A stretch of 64,000 bases of DNA from Dyella mobilis (GTDB taxonomy: Bacteria; Pseudomonadota; Gammaproteobacteria; Xanthomonadales; Rhodanobacteraceae), in assembly GCF_016904945.1 (NCBI RefSeq), contig NZ_JADIKF010000039.1, positions 806,001-870,000 of the forward strand, read 5' to 3'. How positions within the stretch are numbered: position 1 is the stretch's first letter; each line of letters begins with the position of its first letter. A program made the translations under genes and the position numbers. The notes below the pieces were generated by a model that did not search any database, had not been told where the DNA came from, and was given only the letters and a program-made list of their open reading frames with translations. Shown here piece after piece: positions 1 to 8,302 of the stretch.

Positions 1-198
1 TATCGCTGCGAAGAGGCGCAGATGGGGCCAAATGGTTACTACGTGTTCTCACTACGCTCTAACTATCCTGCACCAAAGGGAGCCGGGCCTGACTGGGTAG
101 GGAGCGGACTAGTTGGCTGGTATGCAGTACGGGAATCCGACGGGCAAGTTCGAGATTGGAACATCGCAAATTTCACACTAGGGAGGGTGATCAGGTAA
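1..198 (+). CDS. C-terminal end of a hypothetical protein (cut by window edge)
   Basis: An open frame runs in from the left edge and stops at TAA 196-198, giving 65 residues of a C-terminus. It contains a tryptophan- and glycine-rich stretch (DWVGSGLVGWYAVRESDG) and ends in LGRVIR. No family is recognised. The frame is uninterrupted and the codons look like ordinary coding sequence, but it is too short to assign. It is the first of a run of same-strand orphan genes. Confidence 0.5.
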   Translation, partial: YRCEEAQMGPNGYYVFSLRSNYPAPKGAGPDWVGSGLVGWYAVRESDGQVRDWNIANFTLGRVIR

Positions 199-279
199 CT
201 AGGATTGGTTACTGCGGAATGTCCACCACCCAGAGCTGACATGCCGTAAGACGCGATTGGATATCGATAGGGGATCTAA

Positions 280-732
280 GTGTCGAGACAGACGTTTCAC
301 CTTCCGCGGCCAAAGCCACTTCGGCTTATTGCGTTGGCAAGCATATTTATTGGAGCAATGTTCCTCGCAGGGGCACTTATTCCAGGTTTTTCGAACCTTC
401 GCGTAGGCGAAAGAACGTTAGAATGGAGTGATCTCTGGCAAACCCGGATGGCTATCGCCGTGTTGTTGGGCGGCTTACTTATGCTTGTGATCGGATTCGG
501 TATCGTTCGTCGGCAAGTGTGGGCGAGGAATGCACTGGTTGTTTTACCGGTTTTGCAGTGTCTTCCTTTTAAAATTGTTCATTTTATTTGGTTGGCGCCA
601 GATCCTCTGCCATTTGATAAGGGTAATTTGTTGGGGATTTTGATTTGGGTTGTCATCGGCTCAATTTATCTATTTGGTTTCAAAGCGGCTCGTGATCATT
701 TCAAAGGCCAGGGCCTTACGGGTGCAGATTAG
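280..732 (+). CDS. Hypothetical four-helix membrane protein
   Basis: This is a 150-residue protein starting at GTG. Four hydrophobic segments are visible at about residues 15-35, 57-76, 84-105 and 116-134, with a basic N-terminus and a charged C-terminal tail, so it should be an inner-membrane protein. No motif or family is recognised. It stands alone, with 81 bases of apparently empty sequence before it. The repeat core TTTCGACC follows a few bases after its stop. AT-rich codons in the last helix set it apart from the core genes later in the window, which fits an acquired gene. Confidence 0.6.
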   Translation: MSRQTFHLPRPKPLRLIALASIFIGAMFLAGALIPGFSNLRVGERTLEWSDLWQTRMAIAVLLGGLLMLVIGFGIVRRQVWARNALVVLPVLQCLPFKIVHFIWLAPDPLPFDKGNLLGILIWVVIGSIYLFGFKAARDHFKGQGLTGAD

Positions 733-736
733 TGCT

Positions 737-747
737 CGCTTTCGACC
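737..747 (+). repeat. Dispersed TTTCGACYC motif, copy 1
   Basis: CGCTTTCGACC lies 4 bases after the stop of the four-helix protein. It shares the core TTTCGACC with four other copies in the first 9.1 kb, all on the same strand and in the same place relative to gene ends. The right-hand hairpin arm seen in copy 2 is not preserved here. Confidence 0.5.
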
Positions 748-781
748 GATGGCAGACATCCGAGGCTGACTAGGAGGTTGC

Positions 782-1057
782 ATGGATAGCAGTGACAAAG
801 AAAGGGGCGAGCGCGGCGTCACCTGCAGCCTGCTGAGGATGTCCGACGGCCACCTTCGAGTAGTGCTGGACGATGTCAGAAATCTAGCGCCCGGTGAATC
901 AGGGCCGTGGCGGCACGAAGTCTTCGTGACGTTCAAGGACTACGAGCAGGCGGAACTGTCTTCGTTGGATCTATCCGAAGAAGAGTTAGCGGCCTTCGGT
1001 CACTACGTTCTGGCGCGATTGCTCGCAATAAATGGTCTGCTACCGTCTGAGCCTTAA
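782..1057 (+). CDS. Small hypothetical acidic protein
   Basis: This 91-residue cytoplasmic-looking protein has a strong Shine-Dalgarno (AGGAGG about 5 bases before the ATG), which supports it as a real gene. The C-terminal third (DLSEEELAAFGHYVLARLL) looks like an amphipathic helix; the middle looks beta-rich and contains GPWRHEVFVTF. No signal peptide, no membrane segment and no recognised family. It is followed immediately by the best copy of the dispersed hairpin motif. Confidence 0.6.
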   Translation: MDSSDKERGERGVTCSLLRMSDGHLRVVLDDVRNLAPGESGPWRHEVFVTFKDYEQAELSSLDLSEEELAAFGHYVLARLLAINGLLPSEP

Positions 1058-1058
1058 G

Positions 1059-1082
1059 GTCCGCTTTCGACCCAGAGCGGAC
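1059..1082 (+). repeat. Dispersed TTTCGACYC motif, copy 2 (perfect hairpin)
   Basis: Arms GTCCGCT (1059-1065) and AGCGGAC (1076-1082) are perfectly complementary around the loop TTCGACCCAG, starting 1 base after a stop codon. There is no T-run, so it is not a classical terminator. The other copies keep the left arm and loop better than the right arm. Confidence 0.7.
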
Positions 1083-1243
1083 TAGGCGAAATAAAGGGGG
1101 TATAACCGTTCGTTTTTGTCGGCAATAGGCAGGCGTTATGTGCCCCATTGTACCTCCATCGCGGCGTTTTCAGCGGCTTCAAATCAACGCGGACAGTCAA
1201 GAATTGGACCTTGGCATGTCTCTTTAGTAGCGGAGCCTCATTG

Positions 1244-1663
1244 ATGAAATCACTTCTTCGATCAATGTTCATTCTGGCCAGTCTCCTGGCTTCTAATGCA
1301 GCTTGCAGCACCGACATTTCCGGCCAGTGGACGCTGTCCGTCGAGAATACCGAACACCATGTCGTTGCCACCCTCAGGGTTGAGTTCACGAACGAGAATG
1401 CAGCATCTTGTATGGGTGGCGAGTGGAAGGTCCTGAGAGTCATTTCAGCGACGGCGAAGGAAAAGGACTTTTTCCCAACGGCAGATCCACTTTCATATCA
1501 AGTTGATGACAGGAAATTGACGATTGGTCGCAACGAGGTATGCGATGCATACCTTTGGCTCCAAGGCGCACTCGGAGGAGCCTCGGTAAGGGGCGACTAC
1601 TTCAGTCTAGGGCCGGGAGGAACCACTCCACTTGGGTACTTCAACTTGAGTCAGGGTAAATGA
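1244..1663 (+). CDS. Hypothetical secreted or lipid-anchored protein
   Basis: The start at ATG 1244 is chosen over an upstream in-frame ATG because it gives a signal peptide (MKSLLRSMFILASLLASNAAC) and has GGAG eight bases before it. The mature part is about 120 residues and begins TDISGQWTLSVENTEHH, a pattern like lipocalin-like or META-like beta-barrel folds that bear ISGxW near the N-terminus. The Cys at the end of the signal could be a weak lipobox or lie just past a signal peptidase I site. Two further Cys (SCMGGEW, EVCDAY) could pair. Function unknown. Confidence 0.55.
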   Translation: MKSLLRSMFILASLLASNAACSTDISGQWTLSVENTEHHVVATLRVEFTNENAASCMGGEWKVLRVISATAKEKDFFPTADPLSYQVDDRKLTIGRNEVCDAYLWLQGALGGASVRGDYFSLGPGGTTPLGYFNLSQGK

Positions 1664-1777
1664 CTGCGGAGCCGGCTATGAGACGCAGGCCGAGCGATTC
1701 CAGCAATGTGTTGTGCTGACCGGCTGAAGTCGCACACTAGAGCGGAAATTGACGACAGATATGATGGTGGAGACTAC

Positions 1778-2314
1778 ATGTTCTTCAGGTTGCTTGGAGT
1801 CATTTTGTTTTTTGCGCTATGCGGTTTCGCCTCTGCGGTTACTGGGCAGACGACCTCGTCAGTTGCACAAACACCATCCTGTGACAAAACGTGCCGACAA
1901 CGGAAGGTGGATGTTGCTTTTGATGCCATCAGTGATGGGAAGTTTTCGAGGCGACCGAAGCCGAGCAGCTCGACTGAATGCGCTATGTACGATGGGCATG
2001 ACCTATCAAATGTTCTGTTAGATGTGTGCGCCAAACTGAAGTACGTCCGATCGCTGCCTGTCGGTGATGCGCCCACATTCTACTGCCCTGGCGATATGAG
2101 GTCGCTCACCGGAATTCGAGCTCAAAGATTTGTTGCTATTTGGGGGACGCCAGACCTTGTGCAGAATGCGCCATCCGCCGGGAAAGGGAGCAGTGAATGG
2201 ACGTATTTTCTTGGAAGTGCCAAACCCGGGTGGGCAGGCGGGGGATTTGCCGAGTTATCTCTCTATTTTGTCAATGGAGTCACGCGAAAATTTAATTGTG
2301 CGCTTGCGCAATAA
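1778..2314 (+). CDS. Hypothetical cysteine-rich secreted protein
   Basis: Start ATG 1778 is preferred to an upstream in-frame ATG because it opens a clear signal peptide (MFFRLLGVILFFALCGFASA) after a GGTGGAGA ribosome site. The protein is 178 residues. The mature chain has six cysteines (CDKTC, TECAMY, VCAKL, FYCPGD, FNCALAQ), enough for three disulfides, consistent with a periplasmic or exported protein. No family is recognised. It is a single gene with 114 bases of empty sequence upstream, and a repeat copy follows its stop. Confidence 0.55.
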   Translation: MFFRLLGVILFFALCGFASAVTGQTTSSVAQTPSCDKTCRQRKVDVAFDAISDGKFSRRPKPSSSTECAMYDGHDLSNVLLDVCAKLKYVRSLPVGDAPTFYCPGDMRSLTGIRAQRFVAIWGTPDLVQNAPSAGKGSSEWTYFLGSAKPGWAGGGFAELSLYFVNGVTRKFNCALAQ

Positions 2315-2318
2315 TATC

Positions 2319-2330
2319 TGCTTTCGACCC
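2319..2330 (+). repeat. Dispersed TTTCGACYC motif, copy 3
   Basis: TGCTTTCGACCC starts 5 bases after the TAA of the cysteine-rich protein. It matches copy 2 over the loop and part of the left arm. The right arm is degenerate, so no stable hairpin forms. Confidence 0.5.
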
Positions 2331-2538
2331 TGTGCGAATTTGGACGTTTGTGAAGTAGATGCGTGCGTGTTTCCGGGGGAAAAGTACGCGGGATGGGCGA
2401 GTGGTTTGGGACAGGCCAAGGCCGGAGTGCACTTGCCTACTGGTAGTGATCTTATGCTAGTGATAGAACGTGCATGCTGACACCGGTTTTCGCCTCCCGT
2501 CCGAGGCAAACTGCCCGGCAATTGAGGTGAATATTGCG

Positions 2539-2967
2539 ATGGAAGACAAGGATATGGATGACCGGGCTCATTCTGTTTGGGGGATGTCGAAACGTGGGAT
2601 GTGTGGCTTGTTCCGTCTGGCGGCCACAGTTTTATGCGCCAGCTATTGCGGATACGCATCGGCCCAAGACTCTACGCCTAACATCATGATGGACGCTTCA
2701 CTAGCCCGAATTTTCGTGTTTCACGACTGCGAGTGGATTTCAGGACTTACCTGCAAAGTCTCCTATAACGGTAAGGGGCCGCTGCCGGCTGAAGTTTTCT
2801 TTGTAGAGCGGAATTTCAAGGGAAAGATTCTTGGATCACGCGTTCGGCTCATATACCCGGATTTGAAAGCTGGGGAGACCGGATACGCGACATTTCGCAT
2901 TCATACGTCCGAGCCAGCTAGATTGGTGCTTCAAGCCAATTGGAAAGGTGCTTGGCGAAGTCCATAG
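2539..2967 (+). CDS. Hypothetical exported protein
   Basis: This protein is 142 residues from ATG 2539, which has GAGGTG nine bases upstream. A later in-frame ATG at 2584 would give a more typical short signal (MSKRGMCGLFRLAATVLCAS, ending YASAQ), but its ribosome site is poor. Either way an export signal is present. The mature region has a Cys pair (HDCEWISGLTCKVSY) and a fibronectin-like beta pattern with KAGETGYATFRI. No family is recognised. It sits alone, with about 220 bases of non-coding sequence before it. Confidence 0.5.
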   Translation: MEDKDMDDRAHSVWGMSKRGMCGLFRLAATVLCASYCGYASAQDSTPNIMMDASLARIFVFHDCEWISGLTCKVSYNGKGPLPAEVFFVERNFKGKILGSRVRLIYPDLKAGETGYATFRIHTSEPARLVLQANWKGAWRSP

Positions 2968-3025
2968 TGCGTAAGGTCCAAATCGTGGCCAATGACGTAG
3001 CACGTCGTGGCCCCAGCCAAAGAAA

Positions 3026-3040
3026 TCCGCTTTCGACTCA
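3026..3040 (+). repeat. Dispersed TTTCGACYC motif, copy 4
   Basis: TCCGCTTTCGACTCA lies 58 bases after the stop of the exported protein. Left arm and loop are intact (C to T in the loop). The right arm is missing. Confidence 0.5.
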
Positions 3041-3133
3041 ATGTCGCGGCCCTGGTGATGAACTGATGGCCACCTATCCAAAGAGGGCGTCGAAAAGTCC
3101 GTGGTATCTGCTCAATCACTTGACCTTGGGTAG

Positions 3134-3976
3134 GTGCTAAAAGTGCAACGACCGATCCCTCCTCGAATCCACGTATTACTGGCTCGCGACACTTCCGTTG
3201 CGGTAGTAATCCGCCGCGGCCCGTCGCGCCACACCGCTCTCATCGGGTGGGACCGAAAGACAGATAAATTCAAAATTGGGCAATGGTTGTACGGTCGAAT
3301 CTACGAGCGTCGCTGCGATCTCTCCCCCAATGGAAAGCATTTGATCTACTTTGCAATGAATGGACGTTGGGACTCCGCTGAAAAAGGTGCGTGGACTGCC
3401 ATTTCGAGGGCGCCCTACTTGAAGGCCGTCTCACTCTTTGCAAAGGGCGATTGCTGGCATGGCGGTGGGCTCTTTCGCACGCCAACCGACTATTGGTTGA
3501 ATGATGGGCTTGGGCACGAACTGCAAAAGGAAGATCAAAGCCTACAAAGATCCACCGAGTTTCCATGGCACGAGCAATACGGTGGAGAGTGCCCAGGTGT
3601 GTACTACATCCGTCTGCAACGTGATGGTTGGCGACTAAAATACTCGGCGCCAGATGGAAAGGGAGGGCAAATGACTGTTTTTGAAAAGCGTGTCAACAAT
3701 CACTGGACTCTCCGTAAGCGAGCCCACACCAGCCTGGGCCGTCTAGCGGGTCGCGGCGTCTATTTCGATACTCACGAGCTTTTCAACTCTCGAACTGAAG
3801 AGGTTGTTCCGAAGCTGGATTGGGAGTGGGCAGAACTTGATGGTGCTCGATTGATTTGGGCCGCCAAAGGGTGCCTGCATTCTGGGAGGCTTGACGCCAA
3901 GGGGCTGCACGGTGAGAAGTTGTTGCATGATTTTTCACCAATGACATTCGAAGCACTCACGGCGCCGTACCAATGA
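3134..3976 (+). CDS. Hypothetical protein with N-terminal RRGPSRHTALIGWDR motif
   Basis: This 280-residue soluble protein starts at GTG; a second GTG three codons on is possible, and neither has a strong ribosome site. The N-terminal half has conserved-looking blocks (VLLARDTSVAVVIRRGPSRH, DLSPNGKHLIYFAMNG, ISRAPYLKAVSLFAKGDC), where the DLSPNG/IYF pattern resembles one blade of a beta-propeller. From memory, proteins of this shape recur in Xanthomonadales as unnamed single genes near similar cassettes. No catalytic motif is visible and function is unknown. Confidence 0.6.
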   Translation: MLKVQRPIPPRIHVLLARDTSVAVVIRRGPSRHTALIGWDRKTDKFKIGQWLYGRIYERRCDLSPNGKHLIYFAMNGRWDSAEKGAWTAISRAPYLKAVSLFAKGDCWHGGGLFRTPTDYWLNDGLGHELQKEDQSLQRSTEFPWHEQYGGECPGVYYIRLQRDGWRLKYSAPDGKGGQMTVFEKRVNNHWTLRKRAHTSLGRLAGRGVYFDTHELFNSRTEEVVPKLDWEWAELDGARLIWAAKGCLHSGRLDAKGLHGEKLLHDFSPMTFEALTAPYQ

Positions 3977-4156
3977 TGACTCCGCTCGTTGAAGTGAAGC
4001 TGAGGTGCCCTTCCAAGGGCAAGATCGGAATCGGGTTAAATTGGTAGACCACAGTGATGATGGATCAAGGTTGGGCTCACGCCGCAGATCATCAAACGTG
4101 GACCTTGCCCAATCTGGCCCCCGATCTTCGCGCACCGTCAACGAAGGAGTTTCGCT

Positions 4157-4865
4157 TTGCAGTTTATTGAAAATAGTGTCTTCGGACTTCGTTCTGCCAG
4201 TTATCGCCTCAAGAGCCAGAACAACCCAGTCGAATTCCTGATTTTCCCCATGATTCACATCGGGACGGAGCGTTATTACCACGCCATTCAATCGGCGCTC
4301 GCCGATTGCGACGAGATTATTTTCGAAGGTGTTGCCTCGGCTCGAACAGCTTTGCTGACGACCAGCTATCGATGGGTTACCCGGCGGCGGCGTCTTGGGC
4401 TCGTAACCCAGGGGCAAGCTCTGCGATTGCAAGATTTGTCTGCCCGTTTAATCTGGGGTGACGTAAGCAGCGGTGAGTTCGACGCCGATTGGCGGAAAAT
4501 TCCTTGGTATTTTCGCTTGATGGTGGTGACACTTACCCCCCCTTTTGGGAGCGTGGCTCTATGTGACCGCGACCAGGAGATCGCTGGCAAAGCGCCTTAC
4601 GCTGGATGATCTGGAGAGCCGCGACGAAGTTCTTGATAAAGACACCATTCCGGGTTTTGAAAAGGCGTTCATTGAGACCAGGGATAATCGATTGATAAGT
4701 ATGATCGAGGCCTCGTTAGCCCGGGCGGACGAGCCGCGGTTGGTCGTCATCACGTACGGGGCAGCCCACGTGCGCGCCGTAACGGATTACCTCATTAACG
4801 CACGCGGGTACCGCGTAGAAAAATCGGATTGGGTCGTCGTGATGGACTATGACGCGGATGGCTAG
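4157..4865 (+). pseudogene. TraB/PrgY-family protein, broken by a +1 frameshift in a C7 tract
   Basis: The first half opens at TTG 4157 with AAGGAG seven bases upstream and carries FLIFPMIHIGTERYY and CDEIIFEGV, the usual N-terminal signature of TraB/PrgY/GumN-like proteins (histidine after a hydrophobic strand, then E-G). It runs into a C7 tract at 4536-4542. After the tract the homologous frame is the one that continues LLGAWLYVTATRRSLAKRLT and ends with VVITYGAAHVRAVTDYL, the typical C-terminal GAAH block. Removing one C joins the two halves exactly. Intact length would be about 235 residues. It is either a true pseudogene, a phase-variable tract, or a sequencing error. Confidence 0.7.
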
Positions 4866-4966
4866 GGACGAATACTGGCTTTGATGGGTTATCCGGTGCA
4901 TGAAAGGGAAGGGGATGAGCCCATGCGCATGTCTCTTTGAGTAGGCGCCTGTTGGAGCCACGCCTC

Positions 4967-5004
4967 TGTCCGCCTGTCCGCTCGGCGGTGTCCGCGGACA
5001 GGCG
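4967..5004. promoter_or_regulatory. Candidate activator binding sites (TGTCCGC repeats and palindromes)
   Basis: TGTCCGC occurs three times, at 4967, 4975 and 4989. The last copy is half of a perfect 12-bp palindrome, TGTCCGCGGACA (4989-5000), and the block also forms a 10-bp inverted repeat CGCCTGTCCG/CGGACAGGCG (4971-4980, 4995-5004). Its centre is about 100 bp before the predicted sigma-54 start, the usual distance for an enhancer-binding protein. Confidence 0.5.
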
Positions 5005-5065
5005 ATCGTATCGATGGACACGCCCTAACTGATTGAATTCGAACGGTGCGGATCGCGGCGCTCGA

Positions 5066-5081
5066 TGGCCCGTCGATTGCA
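5066..5081 (+). promoter_or_regulatory. Candidate sigma-54 (-24/-12) promoter for the ABC permease pair
   Basis: TGGCCCGTCGATTGCA matches the sigma-54 consensus TGGCAC-N5-TTGCW at all but one position. The GG (5067-5068) and GC (5079-5080) have the required spacing. It lies 37 bases before the ATG of the first permease, putting transcription start near 5092. Confidence 0.5.
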
Positions 5082-5117
5082 TACAAGACTGGGAGACGTG
5101 CCATCGAGTGACACCGG

Positions 5118-6428
5118 ATGTTCGCTTACTACTTTCAGTTGGGCCTGCGCAGCCTGCGCCGCAATCCTATCCTCACCGCGTTGATGGTGATTGCGATCGG
5201 GGTGGGCGTTGCGGCTTCCATGACCGCGTATTCGGTGTTCCGCGTCGTGTCGGGAAATCCGATACCGGAAAAAGCTTCACAGCTTTACGCGGTGCAGATC
5301 GACAACTACGGGCCGCAGCACAATAAGAAAGGCGAGCCGCCGGATGAGCTGGACTACACCGATGCGCTGGCTCTGCAGCAGACGCACAAGGCGATCAGGG
5401 AGACTTCCCTCTATCCGGTATTGTTGTCGGTGATCCCTGCAAATGCGGATCTTCGGCCGATTCGCTCGAGCAGTTACGCGATGTATGCCGATGCGTTCAA
5501 GATGTTCGACATTCCTTTTCTCTATGGCCGCGGCTGGTCTGCCTCCGACGATCAGAATCGAACGCCGGTAGTGGTGATCGGGCGCGCGCTCAACGAACGC
5601 CTGTTCCATGGCGTCAACAGCGTAGGGCAGCAGATCGACCTCAATGGGCAGGAATACCGCATTACCGGTGTGATCGACAGCTGGGACCCGCAACCGCGGT
5701 TCTTCGATCCGATCAGCGTGGGACCGTTTGGCAATCCGATCCAGTTGTTTATCCCTATGAGCCGTGCCGTCGACCAGCAGCTCATCACGGCCGGCAATAC
5801 GGACTGCCCCGACGAAAATAACGGCAACGGCTGGGATGCATTTCTGCACTCCGATTGCGTCTGGCTGTTGCACTGGGTCGAATTGCCGAGCACGGCCGAT
5901 GCCCGGACCTACCGTCAGTACCTGCAGGATTACGCTGCCGAACAACAGCGCGTGGGTCGCTTCGAGTGGCCGCCCAATATCTGGCTGCGCAACGTCACGC
6001 AATGGCTGGATCACGAACACGTGGTGCCGCCGGAAACTTCGCTTTCGCTCTACGTATCGTTGGGTTTTTTGCTGATCTGCCTGGTCAACACCGTGGGCCT
6101 GTTGCTGGCCAAATTCCTGCGACGCGCGCCGGAGATCGGCGTGCGTCGTGCCCTGGGGGCATCGCGCCGCACCATCTATGCGCAATTCCTGCTCGAAGGT
6201 GCGGCGATCGGCCTAGCTGGGGGCGTGCTGGGCCTGCTGCTGACTGGGGTGGGTGTGTGGAGCATCGGCCTGGTCTTCGACGCGCGGGTCGCGCGCTTGG
6301 CCACCGTCGATCTGAAGTTGATGGCGTCGACCCTGGGCGTGGCCATCTTGGCCGCGGTGCTGGCGGCGCTTTATCCCACCTGGCGAGCGGCGAAAGTGCA
6401 GCCCGCCTGGCAGCTGAAAACCAATTGA
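5118..6428 (+). CDS. ABC transporter permease, MacB/FtsX type (first of pair)
   Basis: This 436-residue inner-membrane permease has one N-terminal helix (about residues 17-40), a large periplasmic MacB-type core domain (about 45-290), and three C-terminal helices forming the FtsX domain (near 307-330, 355-385 and 401-424) with EIGVRRALGASRRTIYAQFLLEG, the conserved coupling region. Such proteins work with a separate cytoplasmic ATPase and export peptides, drugs or lipoproteins, or carry mechanical signals. No ATPase gene is nearby, so the partner must be encoded elsewhere. It is followed 10 bases later by a second permease. A candidate sigma-54 promoter with upstream palindromes precedes it. 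The ATG has no strong ribosome site. Confidence 0.85.
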   Translation: MFAYYFQLGLRSLRRNPILTALMVIAIGVGVAASMTAYSVFRVVSGNPIPEKASQLYAVQIDNYGPQHNKKGEPPDELDYTDALALQQTHKAIRETSLYPVLLSVIPANADLRPIRSSSYAMYADAFKMFDIPFLYGRGWSASDDQNRTPVVVIGRALNERLFHGVNSVGQQIDLNGQEYRITGVIDSWDPQPRFFDPISVGPFGNPIQLFIPMSRAVDQQLITAGNTDCPDENNGNGWDAFLHSDCVWLLHWVELPSTADARTYRQYLQDYAAEQQRVGRFEWPPNIWLRNVTQWLDHEHVVPPETSLSLYVSLGFLLICLVNTVGLLLAKFLRRAPEIGVRRALGASRRTIYAQFLLEGAAIGLAGGVLGLLLTGVGVWSIGLVFDARVARLATVDLKLMASTLGVAILAAVLAALYPTWRAAKVQPAWQLKTN

Positions 6429-6438
6429 GAGTACGTGC

Positions 6439-7677
6439 ATGCTGCAGATCACTCCTGTTCTTGCCGCATTGAAGCGCCACAAGGTCGGCACCTTGCTGAT
6501 CGGTTTGCAGATCGCACTGACCCTGGCGATCGTCTGCAATGCGCTGTTTATCATTCATCAGCGCGTTACGCGCGTGGACCGGCCTACCGGCGTCATCGAA
6601 GAAAATCTGCTGACGGTTCGCAACGAATGGACCAACGCCAAAGGGGCGGATCTCAGCGCACTGATTCGCACGGACATGCAAGCCTTGCGACAGCTACCGG
6701 GCGTGCAGGACGTGGCGGTGAGCTATGGCTATCCGCTACGTGGCGGCGGCTGGGACTCCAACCTGAGCATCAAGCCGGAAGATCCCAGCCGGGCGATTGA
6801 TGCGGCGCGTTTCTTCGGTGACGAGCACGTGCTGTCGGTACTGGGCGCCAAGCTGATCGCCGGTCGCAATTTCCGCGCCGACGAAGTGCGCATGCTGGAT
6901 TCGCACGACCTTTCTTCGCCTTCGGTGGTCATCATCACCAAGGCGCTGGCCGAGCGTCTTTATCCGGACGGATCGGCGCTGGGCAAGCCTGTTTATGTGG
7001 GCAGTTCCGCAACGCCCAGCACCATTGTCGGCATCACCGGCAATATGGCCGGGTTCTCGGCAGGTACCTGGACTGATGCGACTTACAATTACGTCCTGCT
7101 CGACCCGACGGTGCTTGTCGACAAGGCCAACGCCTACCTGATACGCACTCAACCCGGGCAACTGGATACGCTGACCAAGGCGGCGCCCGACGCGCTTTTC
7201 AAGATCAATCGCCTGCGCATTATTCCCGATGCTGAAAATGATGGGGTACGCACCTTTGCGGAGGTGCGCGCACAAGCCTACAAGGACGACCGCGGACTGG
7301 CACTGATGATGGGCGCCATCTGCCTGCTGTTGCTGATGATCACCGCGGCCGGCATCGTTGGGCTCACCAGCTTTTGGGTGGCGCAGCGTCGCAAGCAGAT
7401 CGGCGTACGGCGCGCCCTGGGTGCTACGCGCAACGATATTCTTTCTTACTTCCTTACCGAGAACCTGGTGATCTGCGTGGGCGGGCTGGTGGTGGGGACG
7501 GTTTTGGCTGTCAGCCTCAGCCAGTGGCTGGTAATGCGGTTCGAAATGCAGCGCGTCTCGCCGCTTTATGTGCTGCTTGGCGCTGTCGTGCTACTGCTGT
7601 TGGGACAGGCGGCGACGTTGGCACCGGCGTTGCGCGCGTCGCGTGTGCCGCCGGTGGAGGCGACGCGCTCGGTGTGA
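6439..7677 (+). CDS. ABC transporter permease, MacB/FtsX type (second of pair)
   Basis: This 412-residue protein has the same layout as the upstream permease: one helix at about 17-38, a periplasmic core, and three C-terminal helices after residue 285 carrying RRKQIGVRRALGATRNDILS. The two differ clearly in sequence and probably form a heterodimer. They are 10 bases apart and should be co-transcribed. The substrate cannot be read from sequence. No ATP-binding subunit or membrane-fusion protein is adjacent, unlike the MacAB arrangement. Confidence 0.85.
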   Translation: MLQITPVLAALKRHKVGTLLIGLQIALTLAIVCNALFIIHQRVTRVDRPTGVIEENLLTVRNEWTNAKGADLSALIRTDMQALRQLPGVQDVAVSYGYPLRGGGWDSNLSIKPEDPSRAIDAARFFGDEHVLSVLGAKLIAGRNFRADEVRMLDSHDLSSPSVVIITKALAERLYPDGSALGKPVYVGSSATPSTIVGITGNMAGFSAGTWTDATYNYVLLDPTVLVDKANAYLIRTQPGQLDTLTKAAPDALFKINRLRIIPDAENDGVRTFAEVRAQAYKDDRGLALMMGAICLLLLMITAAGIVGLTSFWVAQRRKQIGVRRALGATRNDILSYFLTENLVICVGGLVVGTVLAVSLSQWLVMRFEMQRVSPLYVLLGAVVLLLLGQAATLAPALRASRVPPVEATRSV

Positions 7678-7837
7678 GTGGCAATGCGTGCACCCGCCAG
7701 GGCGTGCTCACTTTTAAGATCTCGGCATCGCGAAAGGCGCCAACTGATCATTCGGCGTTGGCCGCTGGGTGCACCTGCGGCGTATTCGGGTTTTGTTGGC
7801 ACGAGTATGATCCGAGACGAAACATCAGGGATGAGCT

Positions 7838-8215
7838 ATGAAGAGACGAATATTGCACATTCTTGCTTTGGCTGCGGCGATGGGCTCGTGGTCCACGACC
7901 GCCTCGGCGAATCAATACGACGAAGTTACGCTGGGGGAAAAGGTTGCCAACTCTGACGTGGTTGTAATTGGTAAAGTTACATCTGTTTCGCTGACCAATT
8001 GTTTGAAAATGTACAGTTGTGCGGCCATCAAAATCGTTGAACAACTTAATGGCGCTAAAACTTCAAAGATCCTGGTTCTGTTCGATGGGCCGATTGCGGA
8101 AGAAAATCCAATCTGCTGCAAAGTTGGTGCAACATATCTGTTTTTCCTGAAGCACGCGCAGGGGCCGTATTTCGGCACAGTAAATGGCCCTTACGGTATC
8201 TATCGGACGAACTGA
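7838..8215 (+). CDS. Hypothetical secreted protein
   Basis: This 125-residue protein has a clear signal peptide (MKRRILHILALAAAMGSWST, cleavage after TASA). The mature chain (about 100 residues) has four or five Cys, including a CC pair (NPICCKVGATYLFFLK), and a beta-rich pattern beginning DVVVIGKVTSVS. That opening recalls netrin/TIMP-like (NTR) OB-fold secreted proteins, but this is only a resemblance. No operon partner. Confidence 0.55.
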   Translation: MKRRILHILALAAAMGSWSTTASANQYDEVTLGEKVANSDVVVIGKVTSVSLTNCLKMYSCAAIKIVEQLNGAKTSKILVLFDGPIAEENPICCKVGATYLFFLKHAQGPYFGTVNGPYGIYRTN

Positions 8216-8302
8216 CGGGTACGTTTGCAACACTGGCTTCCGCCGGGACGGCACGCCCGCCGGCGCTATTATTCAGTATCGTCATTCGACAGGGAAACGC
8301 AA

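Noticed and set aside
1104..1147. An attC-like stretch (GTATAACCGTTCG ... GGCGTTATG) that could mark integron cassettes among the orphan genes.
   Set aside because: It is about 44 bases, shorter than real attC sites, the core bases deviate from GTTRRRY, and the other intergenic gaps have no similar sequence. No integrase is present.
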